Origin: an uncultured Collinsella sp.
Lineage (GTDB): Bacteria; Actinomycetota; Coriobacteriia; Coriobacteriales; Coriobacteriaceae
Assembly (NCBI GenBank): GCA_958428675.1
Contig: CAUAGV010000104.1
Location: 1-6,148, forward strand
Direction: 5' to 3'
Length of the DNA: 6,148 nt
Position 1 is the first letter of the stretch, and every line of letters starts with the position of its first letter. This document shows positions 1-6,148 of this stretch, one piece after another. The notes below the pieces were generated by a model that saw only the letters and a list, made by a program, of their open reading frames with translations, did no database searches and had not been told where the DNA came from. Position numbers and translations under genes: made by a program.

Positions 1-2
1 CC

Positions 3-287
3 AACATCATCTTCGGTACCGTTGTCGACGAGTCCCTGGGCGATCAGGTGCGTATCACCGTCATCGCTACGGGCTTCTCCGACTCCAACGTCAACCGTCA
101 GGACGAGCTCTTTGCTGCTCAGCAGTCTCAGAGCAAGGCCGCTGCCTCCGCTGAGCCGCAGCGCACCGCTCCGGCCACCAGCCCGGCTCAGGCCGCTCCG
201 ACCCGCAACGTCGGTGGCACCGAGCTTCCTAACTTCGGCAACGATCAGTTCGAGCTTCCCGACTTCCTGAAGCGCGGCAGCTTCTAA
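3..287 (+). CDS. ftsZ: Cell division protein FtsZ, C-terminal part (5' end outside window)
   Basis: This is the last 94 residues of FtsZ, the tubulin-like GTPase that polymerises into the cytoplasmic division ring. The visible start NIIFGTVVDESLGDQ followed by VRITVIATGF is the characteristic final beta-strand region of the FtsZ core. After it comes a low-complexity linker of roughly 50 residues rich in Ala, Gln, Pro and Ser, then the conserved tail peptide FELPDFLKRGSF. In the family this tail binds membrane tethers and regulators such as SepF or FtsA. The GTPase domain lies upstream of the window. The reading frame is open from base 3 to the TAA at 285-287, so only the 5' end is missing. 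A strong terminator follows, so ftsZ appears to end its transcription unit here. Identification is secure; the linker itself carries no recognisable motif. Confidence 0.96.
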   Translation, partial: NIIFGTVVDESLGDQVRITVIATGFSDSNVNRQDELFAAQQSQSKAAASAEPQRTAPATSPAQAAPTRNVGGTELPNFGNDQFELPDFLKRGSF

Positions 288-313
288 GTCGTTCTTTGCA
301 TTGTTGTGCACAG

Positions 314-342
314 GGGCGTGTCCGTATGGACGCGCCCTTTTT
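314..342 (+). terminator. Intrinsic terminator after ftsZ
   Basis: The left arm GGGCGTGTCC (314-323) pairs with GGACGCGCCC (328-337) over 10 bp, with a single T-G wobble and a four-base loop GTAT. TTTTT (338-342), then ATTTC, follows at once. The GC-rich stem and T-tract lie 26 bases past the ftsZ stop codon. The element should separate ftsZ transcription from pgeF and the pst genes. Confidence 0.9.
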
Positions 343-374
343 ATTTCGACTTTGTAAACTAGAACCTCCAATCT

Positions 375-418
375 CTTTACGTTCCCTTTACGATTGCCTC
401 CAGCGCAGCAGGTATCCT
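375..418 (+). promoter_or_regulatory. Candidate PHO-box-like direct repeats with a possible -10 element
   Basis: Two adjacent 11-bp units, CTTTACGTTCC (375-385) and CTTTACGATTG (386-396), match at 8 of 11 positions, including the whole 7-base core CTTTACG. A third, degenerate unit CCTCCAG is in register at 397-403. It is followed 9 bases later by TATCCT (413-418), which matches the -10 consensus at four of six positions. Known PHO boxes, the binding sites of PhoB/PhoP-type regulators, also use 7-base half-sites repeated every 11 bp just upstream of a -10 element. The position, ahead of an operon containing pstSCAB-phoU, fits that role. The bases are not an exact match to any consensus I know, and no regulator gene is visible, so the assignment is inferred from spacing and context. 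Confidence 0.42.
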
Positions 419-432
419 TTTAGAGAAGTATG

Positions 433-455
433 ACAGCCGTATAAACGCTGGCTGT
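433..455 (+). promoter_or_regulatory. Inverted repeat flanking a TATAAA box
   Basis: ACAGCC (433-438) and GGCTGT (450-455) are perfect 6-bp inverted arms around an 11-base centre that contains TATAAA (440-445). TATAAA is a fair -10 hexamer, but the sequence 16-18 bases upstream (TTTTAG-like) is a poor -35. The arms could be a repressor operator over the promoter. If transcription starts upstream, they could instead form a leader hairpin. The sequence does not decide between these. Confidence 0.3.
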
Positions 456-456
456 A

Positions 457-469
457 GCGGCGATGCCGC
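457..469 (+). repeat. Small hairpin in the pgeF leader
   Basis: GCGGC (457-461) and GCCGC (465-469) form a perfect 5-bp stem with the loop GAT, ending 15 bases before the ribosome-binding site. No T-run follows, so it is not a terminator. It may be a minor mRNA leader structure or a chance element. Confidence 0.25.
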
Positions 470-484
470 GGTACTTGTGTTATT

Positions 485-490
485 AGGAGG
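485..490 (+). promoter_or_regulatory. Ribosome-binding site that sets the pgeF start
   Basis: AGGAGG is a full Shine-Dalgarno core placed 7 bases before the ATG at 498. An in-frame GTG at 477 would put this site inside the coding region, so the ATG at 498 is the better start. Confidence 0.88.
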
Positions 491-497
491 CTTTAGT

Positions 498-1298
498 ATG
501 GCAGCACGTGCGGACAAAGTTTCGCGTGTCGACCATGATGGAGTTACGTTGGTGGAAGGCGCGACATCCGATGTTCGCTTTGCCTTCACCGAGCGCGCCG
601 GTGGTGTTTCCGAAGATGCGTACTCCTCACTCAACTTGGGCTCGCATGTTGGCGATGATCCCTTTGCTGTTCAAGAAAATCGTCGTCGCGCGCTCGAGGC
701 TATGGGTGCCGCCGAGTGCGAGCACAACCTGCTCGTTCCCAATCAGGTCCATGGTGACCATATCGTTGCGGTGACCTCGAACGGCGCCGATGACCTTGAG
801 GACGTCCGCGAGCAGATTGCCGAGGGCTGCGATGCCATCGTCTGTACGGCGCATAACGTACCCGTGCTGCTCTGCTTTGCCGACTGCGTTCCCGTGGTGC
901 TGGTGGCCCCTGGCGGATTTGCCGTGGTGCACTCCGGTTGGAAGGGCACGATTGCACGCATTTCCGCCAAGGCGTGCCAGGCGCTTTGCGATGCTGCCGG
1001 TTGCGATGCGAGCGGCGTTTCCGCCTATATCGGCCCCCATATCTTGGGTGACGAATATGAGGTATCCCAGGAACTCATGGATCGCTTTGCCGCCGAGTTC
1101 TCTTGCATCGATGCGAGTACCTCTCGCATGCTCGATCTTTCCGCTGCCATTCGCGAGGCGCTGGTAGATGTCGGTGTCGACGCGGATAATATCGTGGATA
1201 CCCAGCTTTCGACCGTGCGTCAGAACGACCGCTTTTATTCCTACCGTAACGAGGGCGGCACCTGTGGGCGCCATGCTGCGATCGGCGTGATGCTATGA
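498..1298 (+). CDS. pgeF: PgeF/YfiH/YlmD-family multi-copper-oxidase-fold protein (peptidoglycan editing factor, purine nucleoside phosphorylase)
   Basis: A 266-residue protein of the YfiH/LACC1 family, full length for the group. The family motifs occur in order: NQVHG (about 82-86), FADCVP (127-132), VVHSGWKG (143-150), YIGPHI (177-182) with YEVS (187-190), and FYSYRNEGGTCGRHA (246-260). His85, Cys130 and His145 are the expected metal-binding, active-site residues. The family has been linked to peptidoglycan precursor editing in E. coli, and members also act on adenosine and other purine nucleosides, including phosphate-dependent cleavage to ribose-1-phosphate. The position after ftsZ matches ylmD of other Gram-positive bacteria. 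The closing motif reads CGR where I expect TGR in many relatives. Its stop codon overlaps the pstS start as ATGA, so it appears to be the first gene of the phosphate operon. The family is secure; the in vivo substrate is not shown by the sequence. Confidence 0.92.
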   Translation: MAARADKVSRVDHDGVTLVEGATSDVRFAFTERAGGVSEDAYSSLNLGSHVGDDPFAVQENRRRALEAMGAAECEHNLLVPNQVHGDHIVAVTSNGADDLEDVREQIAEGCDAIVCTAHNVPVLLCFADCVPVVLVAPGGFAVVHSGWKGTIARISAKACQALCDAAGCDASGVSAYIGPHILGDEYEVSQELMDRFAAEFSCIDASTSRMLDLSAAIREALVDVGVDADNIVDTQLSTVRQNDRFYSYRNEGGTCGRHAAIGVML

Positions 1299-2131
1299 GA
1301 AAGATCGTATCGGTCCTGAGCGCCGCTGTGCTTACGCTTACGCTGTGCGCCTGTTCTTCGGGATCTTCTACCTCTTCCATTACCGTCGCTGGCTCCACGA
1401 CCTGCCTTCCTATCGCCGAGATTGCGGCCGAGGGCTTTAAGGAGGAGACCGGCATCGACGTGCTCGTTTCCGGTTTGGGTTCTTCTGCTGGCATCGAGGC
1501 CGTCAGCGCCGGCACGGCCGATATCGCCAGCTCCTCCCGTGGACTCAATGCCGACGAACAGGATCTGGGCCTGACTCCCATCGTCATTGCCCACGACGGT
1601 ATCGCGGTCATCGTGAACGACGATAACCCGGTCGATAACCTCTCGACCGAGCAGCTCCGCGATATTTACGCCGGCAAGATCACCAACTGGAAAGAAGTCG
1701 GTGGCGAGGACCTGAGGATTCAGGTTATCAACCGAGATGAGGCGTCCGGCACGCGTGAGGCCTTCCGTACCATCGTGATGGACGGCACGCCGTTCGATCG
1801 CCGCTCGGCCGTTCTTTCGGGCACGGGCCAGGTGCGCGACGTGGTATCTCGTTCGCGCGGTGCCATTGGCTACATTTCGCTGGGCTTCGTCGATAGCCTC
1901 AACGCCAAGACCTCGGTCAGGGCCGTCTCGGTCAATCATGTTGAGGCGTCCGAGAAGACGGTCGCGAGCGGCGGCTATCCCATCTCGCGCGACCTTTACT
2001 TCTTTGTGAAGGGTGCTCCTTCGCAGCAGGCGCAGGATTACATCGACTACGTGACGTCCGAAAAGATGGACAAGCAGATTCGCGAGGCGGGCTTTATTCC
2101 CGTCACCAACGACGAGAAGGGGAGTGAGTAG
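1295..2131 (+). CDS. pstS: Phosphate ABC transporter substrate-binding lipoprotein PstS
   Basis: A 278-residue extracytoplasmic phosphate receptor that hands phosphate to the PstCA channel. Residues 1-19 are a short lipoprotein signal: Met-Arg-Lys, a hydrophobic core, then the lipobox L17-C18-A19-C20. Cys20 is the likely lipidated residue, and a Ser/Gly/Thr-rich tether follows it. The mature part shows the PstS signature order: VAGSTTCLPI (31-40), GLGSSAGIEAVSAGTADIASSSR (60-82), HDGIAVIVNDDNPV (100-113), IYAGKITNW (124-132) and NRDEASGTREAF (146-157). The Ser/Thr of GSTT, the Asp of DG and the SGTR segment are the phosphate-contact regions in the family. The ATG shares the sequence ATGA with the pgeF stop. 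No good Shine-Dalgarno precedes it, only GGCG and GTGA, so translation is probably coupled to pgeF. The start is supported by the signal peptide beginning exactly there. Confidence 0.95.
   Translation: MRKIVSVLSAAVLTLTLCACSSGSSTSSITVAGSTTCLPIAEIAAEGFKEETGIDVLVSGLGSSAGIEAVSAGTADIASSSRGLNADEQDLGLTPIVIAHDGIAVIVNDDNPVDNLSTEQLRDIYAGKITNWKEVGGEDLRIQVINRDEASGTREAFRTIVMDGTPFDRRSAVLSGTGQVRDVVSRSRGAIGYISLGFVDSLNAKTSVRAVSVNHVEASEKTVASGGYPISRDLYFFVKGAPSQQAQDYIDYVTSEKMDKQIREAGFIPVTNDEKGSE
2117..2124 (+). promoter_or_regulatory. Ribosome-binding site that sets the pstC start
   Basis: AAGGGGAG lies inside the last codons of pstS, and its GGAG ends 8 bases before the ATG at 2133. An in-frame GTG at 2124 would have only a 3-base gap from the upstream purine run, so ATG 2133 is preferred. 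The choice changes the N-terminus by three residues. Confidence 0.7.
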
Positions 2132-2132
2132 C

Positions 2133-3059
2133 ATGGAAGCACAGGAAAACTCCCAGACTGAGCAGAATGCTCAGGCACCCAAGAAGCGCGAGCTGGCGCT
2201 CGTATCGCGCAGTACCTATATCAAGGAGAAGGCGCTGCAGTGGATCTTCTTTGCCTGCGCGTTTTTGGCGGTCGTTACCGTCATCCTGATTTTTGTCTTT
2301 ACCACGTACTCGGCGCTGCCCGTCTTTACCGACATCGGTCTGGCGGACTTCTTTAGCTTTACGTGGGCGCCCTCTGAGGGCCACTACGGCATCATGTCGC
2401 TGCTTGCCGGCTCAGGTCTGGTGACCGTCGGTGCGCTCGCCATGGGCGTGCCGCTAGGTGTGGGCACGGCCGTGTACCTGGTCGAGATCGCCGGCAAGCG
2501 CGTGCGCAAGCTCATCAGCCCCGCCGTTGACCTGCTGGCGGGCATACCCTCCATCATCTACGGCTTCTTTGGCATGATCATCATCCGCCCGTTTATCGCA
2601 CAACTGACCGGCGGCCTTGGTTTTGGTGCGCTGACGGCGTGGTTTGTGCTCGCCATCATGATCGTCCCTACCATCACCACGCTCACCATCGATGCTCTCA
2701 ATTCCATTCCCATGGGCATTCGCGAGGCATCGTATGCCATGGGCGCCACAAAGTGGCAGACCATCTATAAGGTCGTGCTACCTGCCGCGAAGCTGGGTAT
2801 CGTTGATGCCATCGTGCTGGGTATGGGCCGTGCCATCGGCGAGACCATGGCCGTGCTCATGGTCGTAGGTAACGCCCCGGTTATTCCCGACAGCATTGCG
2901 AGCCCCATCTCGACGCTCACGAGCCAGATTGCGCTCGACATGAGCTATTCCTCGGGTCTGCACCGCTCGGCGCTGTTCGGCATGGGTGTGGTCCTGTTTA
3001 TCATCTCCGCCACGCTGGTGGGTATCGTCCGTCTGATTTCCAAGAAGAAGAGGGGGTAG
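2133..3059 (+). CDS. pstC: Phosphate ABC transporter permease PstC
   Basis: A 308-residue inner-membrane permease that pairs with PstA to form the phosphate channel. After a hydrophilic, Gln/Glu/Lys-rich N-terminus of about 35 residues, six hydrophobic segments can be placed at roughly 36-57, 88-117, 131-152, 166-186, 220-245 and 279-303. The PstC signature LLAGIPSIIYGFFG is at 134-147. The cytoplasmic EAA coupling loop, REASYAMGATKWQTIYKVVLP, is at about 197-217 and is followed by GRAIGETMAV (232-241). This loop docks on the ATPase PstB. The protein ends in a basic KKKRG tail, consistent with a cytoplasmic C-terminus. The gene begins one base after the pstS stop and ends three bases before pstA. 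GIPSIIYG rather than SVPSIVMG and the order in the operon distinguish it from PstA. Confidence 0.95.
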   Translation: MEAQENSQTEQNAQAPKKRELALVSRSTYIKEKALQWIFFACAFLAVVTVILIFVFTTYSALPVFTDIGLADFFSFTWAPSEGHYGIMSLLAGSGLVTVGALAMGVPLGVGTAVYLVEIAGKRVRKLISPAVDLLAGIPSIIYGFFGMIIIRPFIAQLTGGLGFGALTAWFVLAIMIVPTITTLTIDALNSIPMGIREASYAMGATKWQTIYKVVLPAAKLGIVDAIVLGMGRAIGETMAVLMVVGNAPVIPDSIASPISTLTSQIALDMSYSSGLHRSALFGMGVVLFIISATLVGIVRLISKKKRG

Positions 3060-3062
3060 GCT

Positions 3063-3968
3063 ATGTCCGATTCCGTTGACACGACGGTCGATACGACCTC
3101 GTCGCGCGAGCGCATCAAGCGTGCCCTTTCCCACGGCAAGAAGGGCCGCATCAACAAGGACCTGTCCAACAAGATCATGCTTGGCGTGTTTCGTGCCGCT
3201 GCCTACATCACCACGCTGGTGCTGGTCGCTATCATCGCCTACGTGGTCATCAACGGCCTGCCACACATCTCGCTCGACTTTATCTTCGGTTGGCCCCAGG
3301 GCGTCAACGCCGAGGGCGGAATTTGGCCCACGATCGTCTCGACCGTCTACGTGACGGCGCTCGCCATGCTTATCTGCACGCCGATCGCTGTGCTGGCAGC
3401 CGTCTATCTGGCCGAGTACGCCAAGCAGGGCAAGGTCGTCGAGCTCATTCGCTACGCTGCTGACGCTTTGGCCTCGGTGCCCTCCATCGTTATGGGCCTG
3501 TTTGGCTACGCCTTGTTTGTCGAGGCTATGGGCCTGGGCCTTTCGATGGTCTCGGCCGCTCTGGCGCTCGCGCTCTTGATGCTTCCCATCGTCATGCGCA
3601 CCACCGAAGAAGCCATTCGCGCCGTTCCGCGCTATATCCGTTGGGGCGCGTACGGCCTGGGCGCTACCAAGTGGCAGGTCGTCTCCAAGATCGTGCTTCC
3701 TTCGGCCTTTGGCCGCATTGCCACGGGCATCGTCCTTGCCATCGGCCGTGCCATCGGCGAGACCGCCGTGGTGCTCTACACCATGGGCCAGGCCATCAAT
3801 CTACCTATTTCGCCGCTCGATTCCGGTCGTCCCATGACCGTTCACCTGTACCTGCTTGCCAACGACGGCATCAACATGAACGCAGCCTACGGCACTGCGC
3901 TCTTGCTGATGGTGATCATTTTGGCCTTCAACCTGTTTGCGCGCTTCCTGTCGCGTAAGCGTCGCTAG
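3063..3968 (+). CDS. pstA: Phosphate ABC transporter permease PstA
   Basis: A 301-residue second channel subunit of the Pst transporter. A polar, charged N-terminal segment of about 40 residues precedes six hydrophobic segments, at roughly 44-64, 88-118, 135-155, 160-178, 218-240 and 276-294. The hallmark ASVPSIVMGLFGYALFV spans about 137-153. The EAA loop is EEAIRAVPRYIRWGAYGLGATKWQVVSKIVLP (182-213), followed by AIGRAIGETAVVLYTMG (226-242), a strong PstA marker. The loop SGRPMTVHLYLLANDG (254-269) also fits the family. Translation starts at an ATG preceded by AGGGGG (3051-3056), which overlaps the end of pstC, with a 6-base spacer. The three-base gap to pstC suggests coupled translation and equal dosage of the two permeases. 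The C-terminus SRKRR is basic, as expected for the cytoplasmic side. Confidence 0.95.
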   Translation: MSDSVDTTVDTTSSRERIKRALSHGKKGRINKDLSNKIMLGVFRAAAYITTLVLVAIIAYVVINGLPHISLDFIFGWPQGVNAEGGIWPTIVSTVYVTALAMLICTPIAVLAAVYLAEYAKQGKVVELIRYAADALASVPSIVMGLFGYALFVEAMGLGLSMVSAALALALLMLPIVMRTTEEAIRAVPRYIRWGAYGLGATKWQVVSKIVLPSAFGRIATGIVLAIGRAIGETAVVLYTMGQAINLPISPLDSGRPMTVHLYLLANDGINMNAAYGTALLLMVIILAFNLFARFLSRKRR

Positions 3969-3980
3969 TTAAGGAGTCCC

Positions 3981-4784
<804 letters not shown>

Positions 4785-4876
4785 TCGGTGCGACTAGTCC
4801 CAAGCCGATCGGACCTGGTCCGGTGCGTATTCACTGTGCGGGCGGCATGACCGCACCCAACTGATTGGAGTGAACC
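4785..4876 (+). promoter_or_regulatory. Structured pstB-phoU gap
   Basis: This 92-base gap is much longer than the other junctions in the operon. It holds an odd palindrome CGGACCTGGTCCG (4810-4822). It also holds a hairpin of GTGCGG (4836-4841) with CCGCAC (4851-4856) around a 9-base loop. CGGTGCG occurs twice, at 4786 and 4821, and CCGATCGG is an 8-base palindrome at 4805-4812. No T-run follows either stem, and I see no convincing -35/-10 pair. The structures may tune phoU expression by mRNA processing or stability, but this is inference. GGAG (4867-4870) is the phoU ribosome-binding site, six bases before the ATG. Confidence 0.35.
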
Positions 4877-5734
4877 ATGCGCAAACTGTTTTCCCGTCAG
4901 CTCATCGAGGCCCGCCACGAGATGCTGAGCATCTACGAGGCCGTCGATCTGGCCCTCCACGATGCCGTGAGGGCCTATGTTACCGACGACCGCAAGCTCG
5001 CCACCAAGACCAAGAAGCGCACGCTTTCGATTGACGCACGCTGCGCCAACCTGGAGGCCGTCTGCTACAACCTGATTGCCACGCAGTCACCGGTCGCCTC
5101 CGACTTCCGCTTGCTGCAGACGATCATCTACGTCGACTTTAACCTGCAGCGCATGACCGATAAGGTTCGCCAGATTTGCCGTGCCACGCGTCATATGATC
5201 AAGGCCGACATCTCGCTGCCCAAGGAGCTTGTCGGCACGGTCGAGGCCGAGGCTGAGGCCGTCTACCAGGTGCTGGGCTCTTCGCTTTCTGCGCTCGTCA
5301 CCAACGACATGTCCATCATCTGCAACTTGGCCGTCGAGGACGAGCCAGTGCACGCCGCCTACGAGAAGTTCTTCCGCACCTTTAACCGTATGGATACGGG
5401 CGACTTTATGGACGACGACAGCAACTATGACGACCTGCGCCGCGCCATCATGGTATCGCGCTATCTCGATCGCATCGCCTCGATTTCCATCGATGCCGCC
5501 TGCCGTCTGACCTTCCTGTTGACCGGACAGCGTATGACTGCCGGTGATATCGCCTGCACTGATGAGGATGAGCTCGAGAGCATGCGCGTGCCTTCGGGCG
5601 AGGGTGTTATCATGAGGCCCGCCGTCGACGCGCGCTACGTTGCCAAGGTGCCCGTTAGCGAGGTCAGCGAGGGTCTTCGCTACCTGCTCGATCATCTTGA
5701 GGACGAGGACGATGGCGAGGACGACGAGGAGTAA
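4877..5734 (+). CDS. phoU: Phosphate signalling protein PhoU, divergent, with acidic C-terminal extension
   Basis: A 285-residue, mostly helical cytoplasmic protein. PhoU proteins restrain Pst transport and pass transporter state to the sensor kinase when phosphate is plentiful. The N-terminal RKLFSRQLIEARHEMLSIYEAVDLAL and the two repeated three-helix units are typical. The segment TQSPVASDFRLLQTIIYVDFNLQRMTDKVRQI (69-100) matches the family's first metal-site helix, and SRYLDRIASISIDAACRLTFLLTG (194-217) the second. The usual E-x-x-x-D pattern of LERIGD helices is changed to Q91...D95 and D198...S202, so metal binding may be weakened. The usual family length is about 210-240 residues. Here about 65 extra residues follow, ending in a run from 272 to 285 with 11 acidic residues of 14. 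Being last in the pst operon supports the assignment; the function of the extension is unknown. Confidence 0.9.
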   Translation: MRKLFSRQLIEARHEMLSIYEAVDLALHDAVRAYVTDDRKLATKTKKRTLSIDARCANLEAVCYNLIATQSPVASDFRLLQTIIYVDFNLQRMTDKVRQICRATRHMIKADISLPKELVGTVEAEAEAVYQVLGSSLSALVTNDMSIICNLAVEDEPVHAAYEKFFRTFNRMDTGDFMDDDSNYDDLRRAIMVSRYLDRIASISIDAACRLTFLLTGQRMTAGDIACTDEDELESMRVPSGEGVIMRPAVDARYVAKVPVSEVSEGLRYLLDHLEDEDDGEDDEE

Positions 5735-5771
5735 GTAACCCCGTTCGTCGAAAGATTGTAAATACCTAAGT

Positions 5772-5803
5772 GAGCGCGGCCTTGCACATGCGGGGCCGCG
5801 CTC
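5772..5803 (+). terminator. Probable intrinsic terminator after phoU
   Basis: GAGCGCGGCC (5772-5781) and GGCCGCGCTC (5794-5803) form a perfect 10-bp stem with a 12-base loop, 37 bases after the phoU stop. The following bases TTGCGTT make a weak T-tract, so termination may be partial and some transcripts could continue into the downstream gene. It most likely marks the end of the pgeF-pst-phoU unit. Confidence 0.68.
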
Positions 5804-5853
5804 TTGCGTTAGCATGGGACTACTTGTTTGGCTGTCAGCGGAGGCGATTGGCA

Positions 5854-6148
5854 ATGGATAACTATTTGGACTTGATGCGCGCTCGCCGCGAGCAGATTCT
5901 GGAACGTTTTTATGCGGCGCTCGATCGCGCGGGCCGTCCCCACGACGCCGCGAGCCTCATTGCCGTGTCCAAGACCGTTGGTGTCGATGAGACCGTTGCC
6001 GCCATCCAGGCGGGGTATCGCCATTTTGCCGAGAACCGCCCGCAGGAGCTGGTTCGCAAGCTCACGGGTCTGGCGGAGCATCCGGAGCTGCCCGAGGTGC
6101 GCTTCGATATGATCGGCAACCTGCAGACCAATAAGATCAATGCGGTGC
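5854..6148 (+). CDS. yggS: YggS/YlmE-family PLP-binding protein, N-terminal part (3' end outside window)
   Basis: The first 98 codons of a YggS/PROSC-family protein, a cytoplasmic carrier of pyridoxal 5'-phosphate that helps keep vitamin B6 and amino-acid pools balanced. The family has an alanine-racemase-like barrel without known enzymatic activity. Visible motifs are LIAVSKTVGVDETVAAIQAG (35-54), whose SK lysine (Lys40) is the expected PLP-linked residue, then HFAENRPQEL (57-66) and FDMIGNLQTNKI (84-95). These match the family's AVSKT, GENRVQE and HxIGxLQxNK blocks, with Ala-Glu-Asn-Arg in place of Gly-Glu-Asn-Arg. GGAGG (5840-5844) lies nine bases before the ATG. An in-frame TTG two codons upstream is less likely. 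In other Gram-positive bacteria this gene (ylmE) usually follows pgeF directly; here the pst operon lies between them. The rest of the protein is beyond the window. Confidence 0.93.
   Translation, partial: MDNYLDLMRARREQILERFYAALDRAGRPHDAASLIAVSKTVGVDETVAAIQAGYRHFAENRPQELVRKLTGLAEHPELPEVRFDMIGNLQTNKINAV

Noticed and set aside
22..270. Plus-strand frame of 82 codons overlapping the ftsZ end
   Set aside because: It is a Ser/Pro/Arg-rich out-of-frame reading of the FtsZ linker; the FtsZ frame carries clear conserved motifs.
305..312. TGTGCACA palindrome next to the ftsZ terminator
   Set aside because: An 8-base palindrome is easily found by chance and has no partner site or promoter context here.
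477..497. Upstream GTG start for pgeF
   Set aside because: This start would place the strong AGGAGG site inside the gene; the ATG at 498 is correctly spaced from it.
627..1274. Minus-strand open frame of 215 codons opposite pgeF, and a similar 217-codon frame opposite pstB (3969-4622)
   Set aside because: Both mirror well-supported genes and show no motifs of their own.
1241..2134. Long open frame of 297 codons on the minus strand opposite pstS
   Set aside because: It runs exactly antisense to a fully recognisable PstS. Its translation is rich in Arg, Asp, Gly and His with no family motifs, as expected for a mirror of GC-rich codon bias.
2820..2850. Near-identical GRAIGET coding stretches in pstC (about 2826) and pstA (about 3742) as a possible recombination repeat
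   Set aside because: The similarity follows the conserved protein motif shared by the two homologous permeases, so it reflects old gene duplication rather than a recent repeat.
5087..5854. Minus-strand open frame of 255 codons opposite phoU
   Set aside because: Antisense shadow of phoU that also crosses the terminator hairpin. It has no recognisable domain, and the sense frame explains the region.

Overview
The window looks like chromosomal core DNA from a moderately GC-rich Gram-positive bacterium. The protein sequences and the gene neighbourhood (ftsZ, then a PgeF-family gene, and a YggS-family gene further on) suggest an actinobacterium, most likely of class Coriobacteriia (Collinsella-like). 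The genus is an impression from sequence style, not a database result. Every gene lies on the + strand. I see no mobile element, CRISPR array, tRNA or rRNA, and no stretch over 300 bases without a gene; the longest gap is about 210 bases.

Layout. Positions 3-287 hold the end of ftsZ, with the last strand of the core fold, a low-complexity linker and the C-terminal tail peptide. A strong intrinsic terminator follows at about 314-342. The leader at 343-497 carries two near-identical 11-bp direct-repeat units that resemble a PHO box, a possible -10 element, and two inverted repeats. One tight operon then follows: pgeF (498-1298), pstS (1295-2131), pstC (2133-3059), pstA (3063-3968), pstB (3981-4784) and, after a 92-base structured gap, phoU (4877-5734). 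A perfect 10-bp hairpin with a weak T-tract (5772-5803) separates phoU from a yggS-family gene that begins at 5854 and runs off the window.

How the genes work together. PstS is the lipid-anchored phosphate-binding protein, PstC and PstA form the membrane channel, PstB is the ATPase, and PhoU is the cytoplasmic partner that links transporter state to phosphate signalling. This is a complete high-affinity phosphate uptake system. No PhoR/PhoP (PhoB) two-component pair is encoded here.

The main point of interest is the arrangement. In many Gram-positive bacteria ftsZ is followed by ylmD (pgeF) and directly by ylmE (yggS), then sepF. Here the whole pst-phoU block sits between pgeF and yggS. It is joined to pgeF by a four-base ATGA overlap, and pstS has no convincing ribosome-binding site of its own. 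PgeF therefore appears to be the first cistron of a phosphate-uptake operon. I found no wholly new system; the novelty lies in this wiring, the leader repeats, and a divergent PhoU with an acidic C-terminal extension.
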